From NCBI GenBank assembly GCA_934647945.1, contig CAKUFK010000013.1, positions 24,097 through 88,096 on the forward strand: DNA of 64,000 nucleotides, in the 5' to 3' direction. The notes under the pieces were generated by a model. That model was not told the origin of the DNA, ran no database searches, and worked only from the letters and a program-made list of their open reading frames with translations. Numbering within the stretch: position 1 is the first letter of the stretch; every line of letters starts with the position of its first letter. Of this stretch, positions 1 through 8,439 are shown piece by piece. A program made the position numbers and the translations under genes. This stretch comes from an uncultured Eubacteriales bacterium. GTDB lineage: Bacteria > Bacillota > Clostridia > Oscillospirales > Acutalibacteraceae.

Positions 1-183
1 GCCTCCCGGCGGGAATTCGAGACGCGGGCGGTGCTGTACGAGGCGGCGGACAGCCTGCAGCATCTGCTTGAGCTCAAACGGGATTTCGTCCGTGCCCTGA
101 CCCCGTCCCAGATCGAGACCTTCTGGGCCTGTCCGATGCGTCCGCGCGGTGGAAAAAAGGGGACGAAAACAGGCCGGATTTGA
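1..183 (+). CDS. C-terminal fragment of an unknown protein
   Basis: An open frame runs from the first base to a TGA at 181-183, giving about 60 residues. The first 45 read like a helical protein tail, with repeated Glu/Leu patterns such as LQHLLELKRDF, followed by a basic Gly/Lys-rich end. The start lies left of the window, so the family cannot be named. It converges on the minus-strand methyltransferase, and a hairpin terminator lies between them. Confidence 0.45.
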   Translation, partial: ASRREFETRAVLYEAADSLQHLLELKRDFVRALTPSQIETFWACPMRPRGGKKGTKTGRI

Positions 184-268
184 CCGAAAACCGTCCCAAA
201 CGCACCGAAACAGCCCCTTTCTGCGCGGGAATCCGCCGGATAAGCGTTCTGGCGATGGGAAAAAGACA

Positions 269-305
269 AACACACCCGCGGCGGCTGGACCGCCGCGGGT
301 GTGTT
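269..305 (-). terminator. rho-independent terminator of the methyltransferase gene
   Basis: A perfect 16-bp stem (269-284 with 290-305) closes a 5-nt loop. Read on the minus strand it is followed by a T-rich stretch (TGTCTTTTTCCC). It lies 24 nt past the stop of the gene at 329-1165. Confidence 0.85.
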
Positions 306-328
306 GCGGATAGCCCGGTCATCTGGGG

Positions 329-1165
329 CTACCGGGACGAATCCCCTTGTTTCGATATCGGTTTCCGGTACTGATACACATCCTTGCCGAAGCTGCCGAC
401 ATAATGGATTTCTTCAAACCCACGGCCGATAAGCTCCCGGTTTGGAAGGATGTGCCGTTCCGAGTCGCCAGGACAATCGAGCAGCCAGCCGCCGTCCTTG
501 CAAACCCTGGCCATTTCGGCCAGCTCCCGGTCATAGTCCTCGCCGACGACGTGGCCGGACATGACCACGTCGAAGGTATCGTCCGGGAACGGCAGGCTGT
601 CCGCAAAGCCGTCCAGCACACGGACGTTCCGGATCCCCTCCTCCGCGATTTTGTCGCGCATGAACTCCCGCAGCGTCCCCACCGGCTCACTGGCATAGAC
701 GAACGCGGCTTTTTCGGCGGCGGCAAACGTCAGGCGGCCGGAACCGGCCCCCACGTCCAGCACGGTCTTGCCGGCCAGCTCCGCCAGCCCGAACAGACGC
801 GTCTTGTCCCAGCCGCGTATGAAATCGCAGCGTTCCGCCATGACCGCCGGGGTCGTGTATACGGTGAAGTCCTCCACACACATCAGCGCATACGCCTCCG
901 CGTTCCGGACCTCCTCCGGACCGGCCGCCGGGGCGCCAGACGCCAGCGCGGAGACAAGCGGGGCACATTCCGGGCAGCGGTGCTCGAGGTACCACCGGAT
1001 GGCCGGATTGGCCCGCAGGGCGATTCCCATGCAGCGCCGCCATTCGTCTTTATCGCTGTGCCAGCCGCCCCACTCCATCATCAGACGGATCTGGAACCGC
1101 TCCAGGAGCAGGAACGTCTGGAAGGAGTACTCGCCCGGGTTGATCCAATTCAAATTCAGAGCCAT
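329..1165 (-). CDS. SAM-dependent class I methyltransferase
   Basis: The protein has 278 residues. Motif I of class I methyltransferases, LDVGAGSGR, is at residues 136-144, followed by an acidic strand (YASEP) and a motif IV-like stretch FDVVMSGHVVGED, typical of the Methyltransf_11/25 fold. A CPEC pair lies at 64-67 in an N-terminal region of unknown role. The substrate cannot be told. The ATG has AGGAGG six bases upstream, but that Shine-Dalgarno lies in the 3' arm of a 7-bp hairpin directly after an 18-codon leader frame, so translation may be controlled by attenuation. The gene is monocistronic and ends at a strong terminator. Confidence 0.8.
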   Translation of the reverse strand: MALNLNWINPGEYSFQTFLLLERFQIRLMMEWGGWHSDKDEWRRCMGIALRANPAIRWYLEHRCPECAPLVSALASGAPAAGPEEVRNAEAYALMCVEDFTVYTTPAVMAERCDFIRGWDKTRLFGLAELAGKTVLDVGAGSGRLTFAAAEKAAFVYASEPVGTLREFMRDKIAEEGIRNVRVLDGFADSLPFPDDTFDVVMSGHVVGEDYDRELAEMARVCKDGGWLLDCPGDSERHILPNRELIGRGFEEIHYVGSFGKDVYQYRKPISKQGDSSR

Positions 1166-1170
1166 ACAAT

Positions 1171-1189
1171 CCTCCTGTTTTTCAGGAGG
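1171..1189 (-). promoter_or_regulatory. hairpin that sequesters the methyltransferase Shine-Dalgarno
   Basis: CCTCCTG and CAGGAGG pair perfectly around a 5-nt loop. The 3' arm, on the minus strand, is the AGGAGG ribosome binding site of the methyltransferase. The 5' arm begins one base after the stop codon of the short leader frame, so a ribosome ending there would hold the hairpin open. Confidence 0.6.
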
Positions 1190-1190
1190 G

Positions 1191-1247
1191 CTACCGGATC
1201 GTCACCCTCCCGTTCTGTGTTTTGGCGGCAATCTTTCTATCTGCCAT
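1191..1247 (-). CDS. 18-residue leader peptide, candidate
   Basis: This short frame (ATG at 1245-1247, TAG at 1191-1193) encodes MADRKIAAKTQNGRVTIR. AAGGGG stands about nine bases before the ATG, and the frame lies between the promoter and the hairpin that hides the downstream Shine-Dalgarno. This is the layout of leader peptides of translational attenuators such as those of erm genes. It may also act by simple translational coupling. No homologue is recognised. Confidence 0.45.
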   Translation of the reverse strand: MADRKIAAKTQNGRVTIR

Positions 1248-1280
1248 GTTCAACACCCCTTTTCCGTAGGATTATCATTC

Positions 1281-1309
1281 AGTATAGAACAAAACGAGGC
1301 GGAAAGCAA
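1281..1309 (-). promoter_or_regulatory. sigma-70-type promoter of the leader peptide and methyltransferase
   Basis: On the minus strand TTGCTT (1304-1309) and TATACT (1281-1286) are separated by 17 bases. The transcript would start near 1274, about 27 bases before the leader ATG. Confidence 0.65.
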
Positions 1310-1460
1310 GAAATAATGACAAAATCTGACTCGATTATATTTGTTTTTTGTATAATTCGATGGCTGGGGATGGATGCGTGCCGGTGATTTCGACCTATCC
1401 GGTTTCTGTCTGCCATGAAGAATGGGGCGGGAATGGTTTACAATTCCTCCCGATCGAAAC

Positions 1461-1493
1461 CAGCCGCCAAAGCAGACTCTGCTTTGGCGGCTG
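1461..1493 (-). terminator. stem-loop downstream of the topoisomerase operon
   Basis: A perfect 14-bp stem (1461-1474 with 1480-1493) and 5-nt loop lie 108 bases past the stop of the topoisomerase A subunit. The minus-strand T stretch after it is short (GGTTTCG), so termination is likely but not certain. The rest of 1310-1600 holds no convincing gene. Confidence 0.5.
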
Positions 1494-1600
1494 ATAACCG
1501 TTGCGTCCGCAACCTGCGCCAGGGACGGCAGGAGAATGCGGCGATCGAAGCTATGAGTGGCCGGCCAGGCCGGTTGTTTGGGGAGCGTGTGACCGCGCGC

Positions 1601-3847
1601 CTACTCCAGCGTGAGCTGCTCCCCGATATCCTCCGGCAGCGGCATGGCGCCGGCGGCGGGCAGGCTCTTGGTGCGGTAGCGGTTGGGTTTGGTCACCATA
1701 TCCTCGGCAAACGGCACCACGTCCTTCAGGCGATGCTGCCCCTTGAGGGTCATGACCTGCACCCCCTGGGTGCTGCGGGTGGTCTTGGCGGCGATGGCGC
1801 CGGTGTGGACCAGCAGGCGGCGGCCGGAGGTAGAGGTCAGCAGGAACTCCCGGTCCTCCGGCACATGCAGGACGGCTACCAGGGGGGATTTGTCCGAATA
1901 GGCGCCGACCAGCCGGCGGCGGTTGGTTTTGGTCGCGTAGGCGGAGAGCTCCACCTTCGCGGCCTTGCCGTTTTCAAAAAAGAAAAGCAGATACCCGCTG
2001 TAATCGGCCGTCACCACCATGGCGACAGCGGTTTCCCCCTCCTCGAAGCCCAGGCGGGAGGCCACGTAATCCCCCAGGACGCTGGCCTTGGTATCCGGAA
2101 AATCCGCCGCCTTGGCCTTGTACACCGTTGCGGCGCCGGTAAAGAACAGCAGGTCCCGGCTGTTGGATGCCTCCACCGTTTGGGTGATCCGGTCCCCTTC
2201 TTTGAGCTTCTGTTCCCCGCTCATCCGCAGGGACTGGGGGGTGATTTTCTTGAAATACCCCTCGGCCGTGAAGAAGAGGGTGCAGGGATAATCCGGCACT
2301 TCCTCCTCGGTCTCGGCGGCGGCCTGCCGGATATCGGAGGCGTAGAGGAGGAGGCTGCGGCGGGGCTTGCCGAATTTCGCGGTCACATCCCGCAGCTCCC
2401 CGACGATGATGGCCCGCACCCGCTCGGGGCTGCGGAGGATTTCCTCCATTTCGGCCACGTCTTTTTCCAGTTTGCCGATTTCCTCGGTGCGTTTGAGGAT
2501 GTATTCCCGGTTGAGATGGCGGAGTTTGATCTCGGCGACATATTCGGCCTGGATCTCGTCGATGCCGAAGCCGATCATCAGGTTGGGGACGACCTCGGCT
2601 TCTTCGTCGGTTTCCCGGACAATGCGGACCGCCTTGTCGATGTCGAGCAGGATTTTGGACAGGCCCCGGAGCAGATGCAGCTTGTCCTTGGCCTTTTTCA
2701 GGTCGTAGTCCACCCGGCGGCAGACGCATTCCATCCGGAACGCGGTCCATTCCTCCAGGATCCGCCGCACGCCCAGCACCTGGGGAGCCCCGGCGATGAG
2801 GATGTTGAAATTGCAGGAAAAGCTGTCCTCCAGCGGGGTCATGGCGAAGAGCCTGGCCATCAGCCGGTCGGGGTCGGTGCCGCGCTTGAGGTCGATGGTG
2901 ATCTTCAGCCCGTCCAGGCCGATCTCGTTGCGCACATCCGAAATTTCCCGGATTTTCCCCGCCTTGACCAGATCCGCCAATTTGGCGATGATGGCCTCGA
3001 CCGTGGTGGTGGGCGGGATTTCGGTGATGTCGATGCAGTTGGACTCCTTATCGTAAGTATAGACCGCCCTCACCCGGACGCTTCCCCGGCCGGTATCGTA
3101 AAGCTTCCGCATCTCGTCCCGGCTGTAAATGATCCGGCCGCCGCCGGGAAAATCCGGGGCCTTGAGGGTGGCGGTGATATCGGCGTCCGGATCCTTCATC
3201 AGGGCGATGGCGGTCTCGCACACCTCGGTGAGGTTGAAGGAGCAGATGGAGCTCGCCATGCCGACCGCGATGCCGATATTGTTGTTGACCAGGATGGAGG
3301 GATAGGTGACCGGCAGCAGAGTCGGCTCTTTCATAGTGGAGTCGTAGTTGTCTACAAAATCCACCGTGTCCTTGTCGATATCCCGGAACAGCTCCCCCGC
3401 GATGGGGTCGAGCTTGGCCTCGGTATACCGGGAGGCCGCGTATTCCATATCGCTCGAATAGGCCCGGCCGAAGTTGCCCTTGGAATCCACATACGGGTGA
3501 AGCAGGGCCTGATAGCCCCGGGAGAGCCGCACCATCGTTTCATAAATCGCGGCATCGCCGTGGGGGTTGAGTTTCATGGTGGAGCCGACGATGTTGGCCG
3601 ATTTTGTCCGGGCGCCGGTGAGCAGCCCCATCTTGTACATGGTGTAGAGCAGCTTACGGTGGGACGGCTTGAAGCCGTCGATTTCCGGGATGGCGCGGGA
3701 GAGGATGACGCTCATCACATAAGGCATATAGTTGGTTTCGAGGGTGGAGGTGATCTGCTGCGCCTCCACCAGCCCGGAGCCCATGATATGGGCGTTTTCG
3801 GGCAGCTTGTCCAACCCGGCAGCCGCCTTTTTCGTTTTCTTAGCCAT
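1601..3847 (-). CDS. type II DNA topoisomerase, GyrA/ParC-like subunit
   Basis: This 748-residue protein is the DNA-cleaving subunit. HRKLLYTMYKMG (63-74), PHGDAAIYETMVR (95-107) and the catalytic tyrosine Y141 in ASRYTEAKL match the GyrA/ParC core. The quinolone-pocket residues at the usual Ser/Glu positions read Ala/Glu in GDAAIYE. The C-terminal part has the beta-pinwheel style repeats of GyrA/ParC. It is shorter than a usual GyrA, and with its divergent partner it looks like the second topoisomerase of Oscillospirales rather than the housekeeping gyrase; this is inference. AGGTGG precedes the ATG. It is the last gene of a three-gene minus-strand operon. Confidence 0.9.
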   Translation of the reverse strand: MAKKTKKAAAGLDKLPENAHIMGSGLVEAQQITSTLETNYMPYVMSVILSRAIPEIDGFKPSHRKLLYTMYKMGLLTGARTKSANIVGSTMKLNPHGDAAIYETMVRLSRGYQALLHPYVDSKGNFGRAYSSDMEYAASRYTEAKLDPIAGELFRDIDKDTVDFVDNYDSTMKEPTLLPVTYPSILVNNNIGIAVGMASSICSFNLTEVCETAIALMKDPDADITATLKAPDFPGGGRIIYSRDEMRKLYDTGRGSVRVRAVYTYDKESNCIDITEIPPTTTVEAIIAKLADLVKAGKIREISDVRNEIGLDGLKITIDLKRGTDPDRLMARLFAMTPLEDSFSCNFNILIAGAPQVLGVRRILEEWTAFRMECVCRRVDYDLKKAKDKLHLLRGLSKILLDIDKAVRIVRETDEEAEVVPNLMIGFGIDEIQAEYVAEIKLRHLNREYILKRTEEIGKLEKDVAEMEEILRSPERVRAIIVGELRDVTAKFGKPRRSLLLYASDIRQAAAETEEEVPDYPCTLFFTAEGYFKKITPQSLRMSGEQKLKEGDRITQTVEASNSRDLLFFTGAATVYKAKAADFPDTKASVLGDYVASRLGFEEGETAVAMVVTADYSGYLLFFFENGKAAKVELSAYATKTNRRRLVGAYSDKSPLVAVLHVPEDREFLLTSTSGRRLLVHTGAIAAKTTRSTQGVQVMTLKGQHRLKDVVPFAEDMVTKPNRYRTKSLPAAGAMPLPEDIGEQLTLE

Positions 3848-3887
3848 TGATCCACCTATCCTTCTTCATGGTGACGCGGGCCCCGGC

Positions 3888-4061
3888 TCAGCCCTTCCGG
3901 AACCCGCCGGTCAGCCCGTGGAGCAGCAGGGCCGCGGAGCAGGCAAAGGCCGCGAGGACGGCGATGCCGGCGGCGAACAGCTCGGGTTTGTTCGCGGTTA
4001 CATACAGGGAGGTGGGGCCGTCGGCGCTCTGGACGATCCCGATACGGCGCAGTGTTTTCAT
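3888..4061 (-). CDS. small membrane protein with GADGPT-like N terminus
   Basis: A 57-residue frame sits between the two topoisomerase genes, 40 bases before the A subunit. Its N terminus reads RRIGIVQSADGPTSLYV, which resembles the GGADGPT motif of sodium-pumping decarboxylase beta subunits and of many short clostridial proteins that carry only this motif. A single hydrophobic helix follows (about residues 28-49, ending HGLTGG) and then a basic end. The Shine-Dalgarno is weak (AAGAGACG). The usual GG is QS here. Its function is unknown; an ion-transport role would be a guess. Confidence 0.55.
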   Translation of the reverse strand: MKTLRRIGIVQSADGPTSLYVTANKPELFAAGIAVLAAFACSAALLLHGLTGGFRKG

Positions 4062-4110
4062 GCATTTCGTCTCTTTTCGTTTAAAATCAGGTCAAACGCG
4101 GGCGGCGGGG

Positions 4111-6093
4111 TCAGCTCACATCCACCATGTCCAGGTACAGGCTGCCCCGGTCGGCGATAAATTCCTTCCGCCCCGCCAGGTTGTCCCCCAGCAGGACATC
4201 GAACATCCACTCGGTCGCGGCCTCATCCTCCGGTTCCACCTTGACCAGTCGTCTCGTCGCCGGGTTCATGGTGGTCAAGGACATCATCTCCGGATCGTTC
4301 TCACCCAGTCCCTTGGAGCGCTGGATGGTGTACCGGACATCTCCGATTTCATTGAGGATGGCCGTTTTTTCCTTGTCGCTGTACGCGAAATAGGTGTCGG
4401 TTTTGGTGTTGATCTCATACAGGGGCGTCTCGGCGATGAAGACCCGGCCCTCCCGGATGAGGGTGGGGGTCAGGCTGTAGAGCATGGTGAGGATCAGGCC
4501 GCGGATCTGGAAGCCGTCCACATCCGCGTCGGTGCAGATGATGACCTTATTCCACCGCAGCAGGCTGAGGTCGAAGGTGGCGAGATCCTTATTGGCCTTG
4601 GACTTGACCTCCACCCCGCAGCCCAGCACCTTGAGCAGGTCGGTGATGATCTCGTTCTTGAAAACCTTGTCCAGGCCCGCCTTGAGGCAGTTGAGGATTT
4701 TGCCCCGGACCGGGATGATGGCCTGGAAATCCGGGTTGCGCGCCTGGATGCAGGCGCCCATGGCGGATTTCCCTTCCACGATGAAGAGCTCCCGTTCCTC
4801 CACCTTCCGGCTGCGGCAGTCGACGAAGCTCTGCACCCGGGAGGCGAAGTCGTTGCCGGTCTGCAGGGTCTTTTTCAGGTTTAGGCGGGTGGTTTCCGCC
4901 TTTTCCCGGCTGCGCTTGTTGATGAGCACCTGCTCGCACAACCGGTCCGCCTCGGCCTTGTTCTCGAGGAAGTAGACCTCCAGGTTATGGCGCAGAAAAT
5001 CCGCCATGGCCTCCTGGATGAATTTGTTGGTGATGGCTTTTTTGGTCTGGTTTTCATAGGAGGTCTGGGTGGAAAAGGAGGAGGAGACCAGAACGAGGCA
5101 GTCCTGCACGTCCTGGAAGCCGATTTTGCTCTCGTTTTTCAGATACCGGCCGGTCTGCTTGAGATAGGCGTCGATCTGGGAGACGAAGGCGGAGCGCACC
5201 GCCTTTTCCGGGGAGCCTCCGTGCTCCAGGTAGCTCGAGTTATGATAGTATTCGAGCAGGCTTGTGCGGTTGGAACAGCACCACGCCACGTGGAGCCGTA
5301 CCTTGTATTCCGGCTTGTCCGCACGGTCCCGGCCGCGGCGCTCCGCCGTCCAGACCTGGATCCCGGTGAGGGCTTCCTCTCCCGCCAGCTCCCGCACATA
5401 GTCGGCGATGCCGTTTTCGTAGCGGAACTCCTCGGTTTCGAATTCCCGGCCGTGCTGGTCACGCAGGACGAACAGCACCCCCGGATTGACGATGGCCTGC
5501 CGTTTGAGCACGTCCCGGAAATAGCCGGTAGGCACCGCGATGTCGGTGAACACCTGGAGATCCGGTTTCCAACGGACGACGGTGCCGGTATCCTTTTTGG
5601 CATACGGTTCCTTTTGCAGGCCGCCGATGTTCTCCCCATGTTCGAAGTGCAGGGTGTAGCGGAACCCGTCCCGCTTGACCTCCACGTCCATGTATTCCGA
5701 GGAATACTGGGTCGCACAGGCGCCCAGGCCGTTGAGGCCGAGGGAGTATTCGTAACTCTCCCCTTCGAGGGTGTTGTATTTGCCGCCGGCGTACAGCTCA
5801 CAGAAGATCAGCTCCCAGTTGTACCGGCCTTCCTTTTGGTTGAAGTCCACCGGCATGCCCCGGCCGAAATCCTGCACCTCGAAGGAGCCATCCTCATACC
5901 GGGTGGTGACAATGCGGCTGCCGAACCCCTCCCGGGCCTCGTCGATCGAGTTGGAAAGGATTTCGAATACTGCGTGCTCACAGCCTTCCAGCCCATCCGA
6001 TCCGAAGATGACCGCCGGGCGTTTGCGGACCCGGTCGGCCCCTTTCAGGGAGGTGATGCTGTCGTTGCCGTAGCTGGGCTTTTTGGGGGCCAT
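4111..6093 (-). CDS. type II DNA topoisomerase, GyrB/ParE-like subunit
   Basis: This is the ATPase subunit that works with the A subunit at 1601-3847. The GHKL domain has EILSNSIDEA (47-56), DFGRGMP (78-84) and an ATP-lid LGLNGLGACATQ. The TOPRIM domain has IVEGKSA with Glu443 and the acidic DADVD at 525-529, then QRSKGLGENDPE. Several normally fixed residues differ: DNGRG reads DFGRG, EGDSAGG reads EGKSAMG, and the lid lacks its usual His. These changes suggest a divergent paralogue rather than gyrase. An upstream ATG at 6100-6102 is too close to AAAGGATGG, so the ATG at 6091-6093 is preferred. First gene of the operon. Confidence 0.88.
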   Translation of the reverse strand: MAPKKPSYGNDSITSLKGADRVRKRPAVIFGSDGLEGCEHAVFEILSNSIDEAREGFGSRIVTTRYEDGSFEVQDFGRGMPVDFNQKEGRYNWELIFCELYAGGKYNTLEGESYEYSLGLNGLGACATQYSSEYMDVEVKRDGFRYTLHFEHGENIGGLQKEPYAKKDTGTVVRWKPDLQVFTDIAVPTGYFRDVLKRQAIVNPGVLFVLRDQHGREFETEEFRYENGIADYVRELAGEEALTGIQVWTAERRGRDRADKPEYKVRLHVAWCCSNRTSLLEYYHNSSYLEHGGSPEKAVRSAFVSQIDAYLKQTGRYLKNESKIGFQDVQDCLVLVSSSFSTQTSYENQTKKAITNKFIQEAMADFLRHNLEVYFLENKAEADRLCEQVLINKRSREKAETTRLNLKKTLQTGNDFASRVQSFVDCRSRKVEERELFIVEGKSAMGACIQARNPDFQAIIPVRGKILNCLKAGLDKVFKNEIITDLLKVLGCGVEVKSKANKDLATFDLSLLRWNKVIICTDADVDGFQIRGLILTMLYSLTPTLIREGRVFIAETPLYEINTKTDTYFAYSDKEKTAILNEIGDVRYTIQRSKGLGENDPEMMSLTTMNPATRRLVKVEPEDEAATEWMFDVLLGDNLAGRKEFIADRGSLYLDMVDVS

Positions 6094-6193
6094 AATCTGC
6101 ATCCATCCTTTAACGTGTTAAGGGCGTCCATACTCAAAGGAAGCCATTCGTGCCGAAAAGCAGGAATGGCTATAGCTTGTTTCATACCCTTCT

Positions 6194-6222
6194 ACTTTAT
6201 ACCATTTAAGCGGCCGCGTCAA
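6194..6222 (-). promoter_or_regulatory. promoter of the topoisomerase operon
   Basis: On the minus strand TTGACG (6217-6222) and TAAAGT (6194-6199) are spaced by 17 bases. The leader of about 90 bases contains a TTAACACGTTAA palindrome (near 6111-6122) just before the Shine-Dalgarno; its role is unknown. Confidence 0.55.
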
Positions 6223-6468
6223 GTCTTCCCGCCCGCCTCCGCCGCCATCGCGGCAATGGAGCCGCGCCGCCGATGTCAGCAATGGCGGCCGTAAGGCAGG
6301 GTTCCCGGTCTATGTGGAAGAACGATGACCAGGCAAAATTTCGGGACCGTCCCCCCTTATGACATGACCATGGCCATGAGGAAAAGGCCGGGGAGGCGCT
6401 TTTTCGGAAAACCGCCATGTACGCGGCAACTGAAGCGCGCCATACGGGGAGAGGCCCTGCATGGCGGG

Positions 6469-6507
6469 AACATCCCCCGCAAACGCTGTGCATTTGCGGG
6501 GGATGTT
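6469..6507. terminator. 15-bp stem-loop downstream of the antiporter gene
   Basis: A perfect 15-bp stem (6469-6483 with 6493-6507) closes a 9-nt loop. It lies 88 bases past the antiporter stop on the minus strand but has no clear T run, so it may be a terminator or a processing and stability element. The rest of 6230-6594 shows no gene. Confidence 0.4.
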
Positions 6508-6594
6508 GGCTTTGATACCGGCATTGCCTCCGGGAATTTGGGCGGTCATACCATCCTATTCCGAATAAAATTAGAGTGCATCGATCGGCACCCG

Positions 6595-8235
6595 CTATGT
6601 GGGATCCCCTTCGGGCAGGCGGCTGTCCAATGTGTCCGGGTATGAGCTGACCACCAGGACATCACCCTCTTCCACCAGGCTGGCGCCGCGGGGAATCTCC
6701 ACCTTCCCGTCGGCACGCCGGATGATGATGACCAGGGAATGGTGAGGGAACGTGATCTCCCGCAGGTATTTGCCCACATAGCGATGGCCTTTTCCGATAT
6801 GGATTTCCTCGAGGACCACGTCATCCCCGCCCGTATACTCCTGGCCGCTGAGCACGAGGAGATCTTCCGTCCGGATCCGGGTATCCCCCTTGGGGATCAG
6901 GGAGGCGGCACCCCGCCGGATCAGGACGATCAGGGTGTCCGACACGAGGCCGAGTTCCCCGACCGTCCGGCCCGCCCAGGGATGTCCCTCCGGGATACGG
7001 GTCTGGATCAGCCGCATCTCCGCCTCCTCCTGATAATCATTGAAGGTTTTAAGGATTTTATCGCTGTCCGCATCGATCATCTGCAGCCGCCGGGCAAAGA
7101 AGGGGAGCAGCGTTCCCTGGAAAGCGACGGAGAGCAGGCAGACGCAAAACACAATGTGGTATACATCGTGCTTCAGCGTGGCCTCGCTGACCGTCGCGAG
7201 GATGGCAAACACGATGGAGGAGGCCCCCCGCAGCCCTGCCCAGGAGACAAGGAGCTGCTGCCGTACAGGTGCCCGGGTAGGTGTCAGGAGTGCGAAAACC
7301 ACGGCTGGTCGGGATACGAAGGTGAGAAACAGCGCGATGGCGACCGAGGGCAGCAGGATGGCGGGCATCTGGGAGGGAAAAGCCAGAAGACCGAGCAGGA
7401 AAAAGATCACGATTTGGGACAGGCCGGTAATGCCGTCGAAAAAATGCACCAGCGCGCTTTTGTTCGGGATGCGGCTGTTGCCGAGGAGGATCCCCGCCAG
7501 GTAGGCGGAGAGATAGCCGTTTCCTCCGACGGCGGAGGCGAGCGCATAGGATAGCACAGCGGCCGCAACGACGAACAAGACGTCAAATCCATCGGTTGAA
7601 AAGCGTACCCGCCTGAGCACAAAGACCGCGAGAAACGCGACGAGCCCTCCCGCAAGCAGGCCCAGCACGATTTGGGAGAAGAGGAGCCAGACGACCGAGC
7701 GGAGCCCGTCCCCCTGCATCAGGCCGAGGGCGGTGACGGTCAACATATAGGAGATGGGGTCGTTGCTGCCGCTTTCCACTTCCAGCAGGGAATCGGTCCC
7801 TCCTTTGAGGCTGAGCTTTTTGGACCGCAGGATGGAAAAGACAGACGCCGCGTCGGTGGAGCTGATGACCGAGCCGATCAAAAAGCTTTCCAAAGGCCCG
7901 AAACGCAGGACGAAACGGCAGAACAGGGCCGTCAGCCCCGCGGTAAGCACCACCCCGAGGGTGGACAGGCAAATCGCCTTGGCCGCCACCGGCCGGGCGG
8001 CTTTCCAGTTGGTGCCGAAACCACCGTAAAACAAAATGAAAATGAGGGCGAAGGAGCAGATTTGCTCCGCAGCCGGATAATCGTCAAAGGGGATCTTGAA
8101 CAGGCCGTCGGAGCCGAACAGCATGCCAAGGGCGATAAAGACGAGCAGCATGGGGACGCCAAACCGGCCGGAAAAACGGCTGGCGGCGATACAGACGAGC
8201 AGGATCGCCGCGCCGATCAGAAGCCATATGGTCAA
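6595..8235 (-). CDS. K+/H+ antiporter, CPA1 family with TrkA-C domains
   Basis: The 546-residue protein begins at a TTG (8233-8235) with AGAAAGGAGGG just upstream; the longer frame to 8400 lacks such a site. About twelve hydrophobic segments make an NhaP/CvrA-type exchanger. GVPMLLVFIALGMLFGSDG near the N terminus and ISSTDAASVFSIL are typical of the CPA1 core. The soluble C terminus holds two RCK-C/TrkA-C-like halves, around IPEGHPWAGRTVGEL and HRYVGKYLREI. It would exchange K+ (or Na+) for protons at the membrane. It stands alone, between the topoisomerase operon and the phage element. Confidence 0.88.
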   Translation of the reverse strand: MTIWLLIGAAILLVCIAASRFSGRFGVPMLLVFIALGMLFGSDGLFKIPFDDYPAAEQICSFALIFILFYGGFGTNWKAARPVAAKAICLSTLGVVLTAGLTALFCRFVLRFGPLESFLIGSVISSTDAASVFSILRSKKLSLKGGTDSLLEVESGSNDPISYMLTVTALGLMQGDGLRSVVWLLFSQIVLGLLAGGLVAFLAVFVLRRVRFSTDGFDVLFVVAAAVLSYALASAVGGNGYLSAYLAGILLGNSRIPNKSALVHFFDGITGLSQIVIFFLLGLLAFPSQMPAILLPSVAIALFLTFVSRPAVVFALLTPTRAPVRQQLLVSWAGLRGASSIVFAILATVSEATLKHDVYHIVFCVCLLSVAFQGTLLPFFARRLQMIDADSDKILKTFNDYQEEAEMRLIQTRIPEGHPWAGRTVGELGLVSDTLIVLIRRGAASLIPKGDTRIRTEDLLVLSGQEYTGGDDVVLEEIHIGKGHRYVGKYLREITFPHHSLVIIIRRADGKVEIPRGASLVEEGDVLVVSSYPDTLDSRLPEGDPT

Positions 8236-8439
8236 GAGGGCCCTCCTTTCTGGGCAAACGGGGGGTCTCGCCGGTGATTTTCCGGCTGCGGATGAGAGCG
8301 GGGGAGGCGTGGGGACGCATCGGGCAGTGGGGCCGGGACAGGGCCGTTTTCGCTTCCGTCCCCGAAGCGGGAATTCCCGCCTCCGAAGGGTGTTTTCCAT
8401 ATTCCGGAATTTGAACGTCCCCGCTATGTTGTCCGGCTG

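Noticed and set aside
1415..3850. Long plus-strand open frame of over 800 codons opposite the topoisomerase A subunit
   Set aside because: It is antisense to a well-supported gene, is rich in Gly, His and Asp runs from GC-rich codons, and has no start site or family match. GC-rich genes often give such shadow frames.
4987..6294. Plus-strand frame of 435 codons opposite the topoisomerase B subunit
   Set aside because: Antisense shadow of the B subunit with no recognisable domain.
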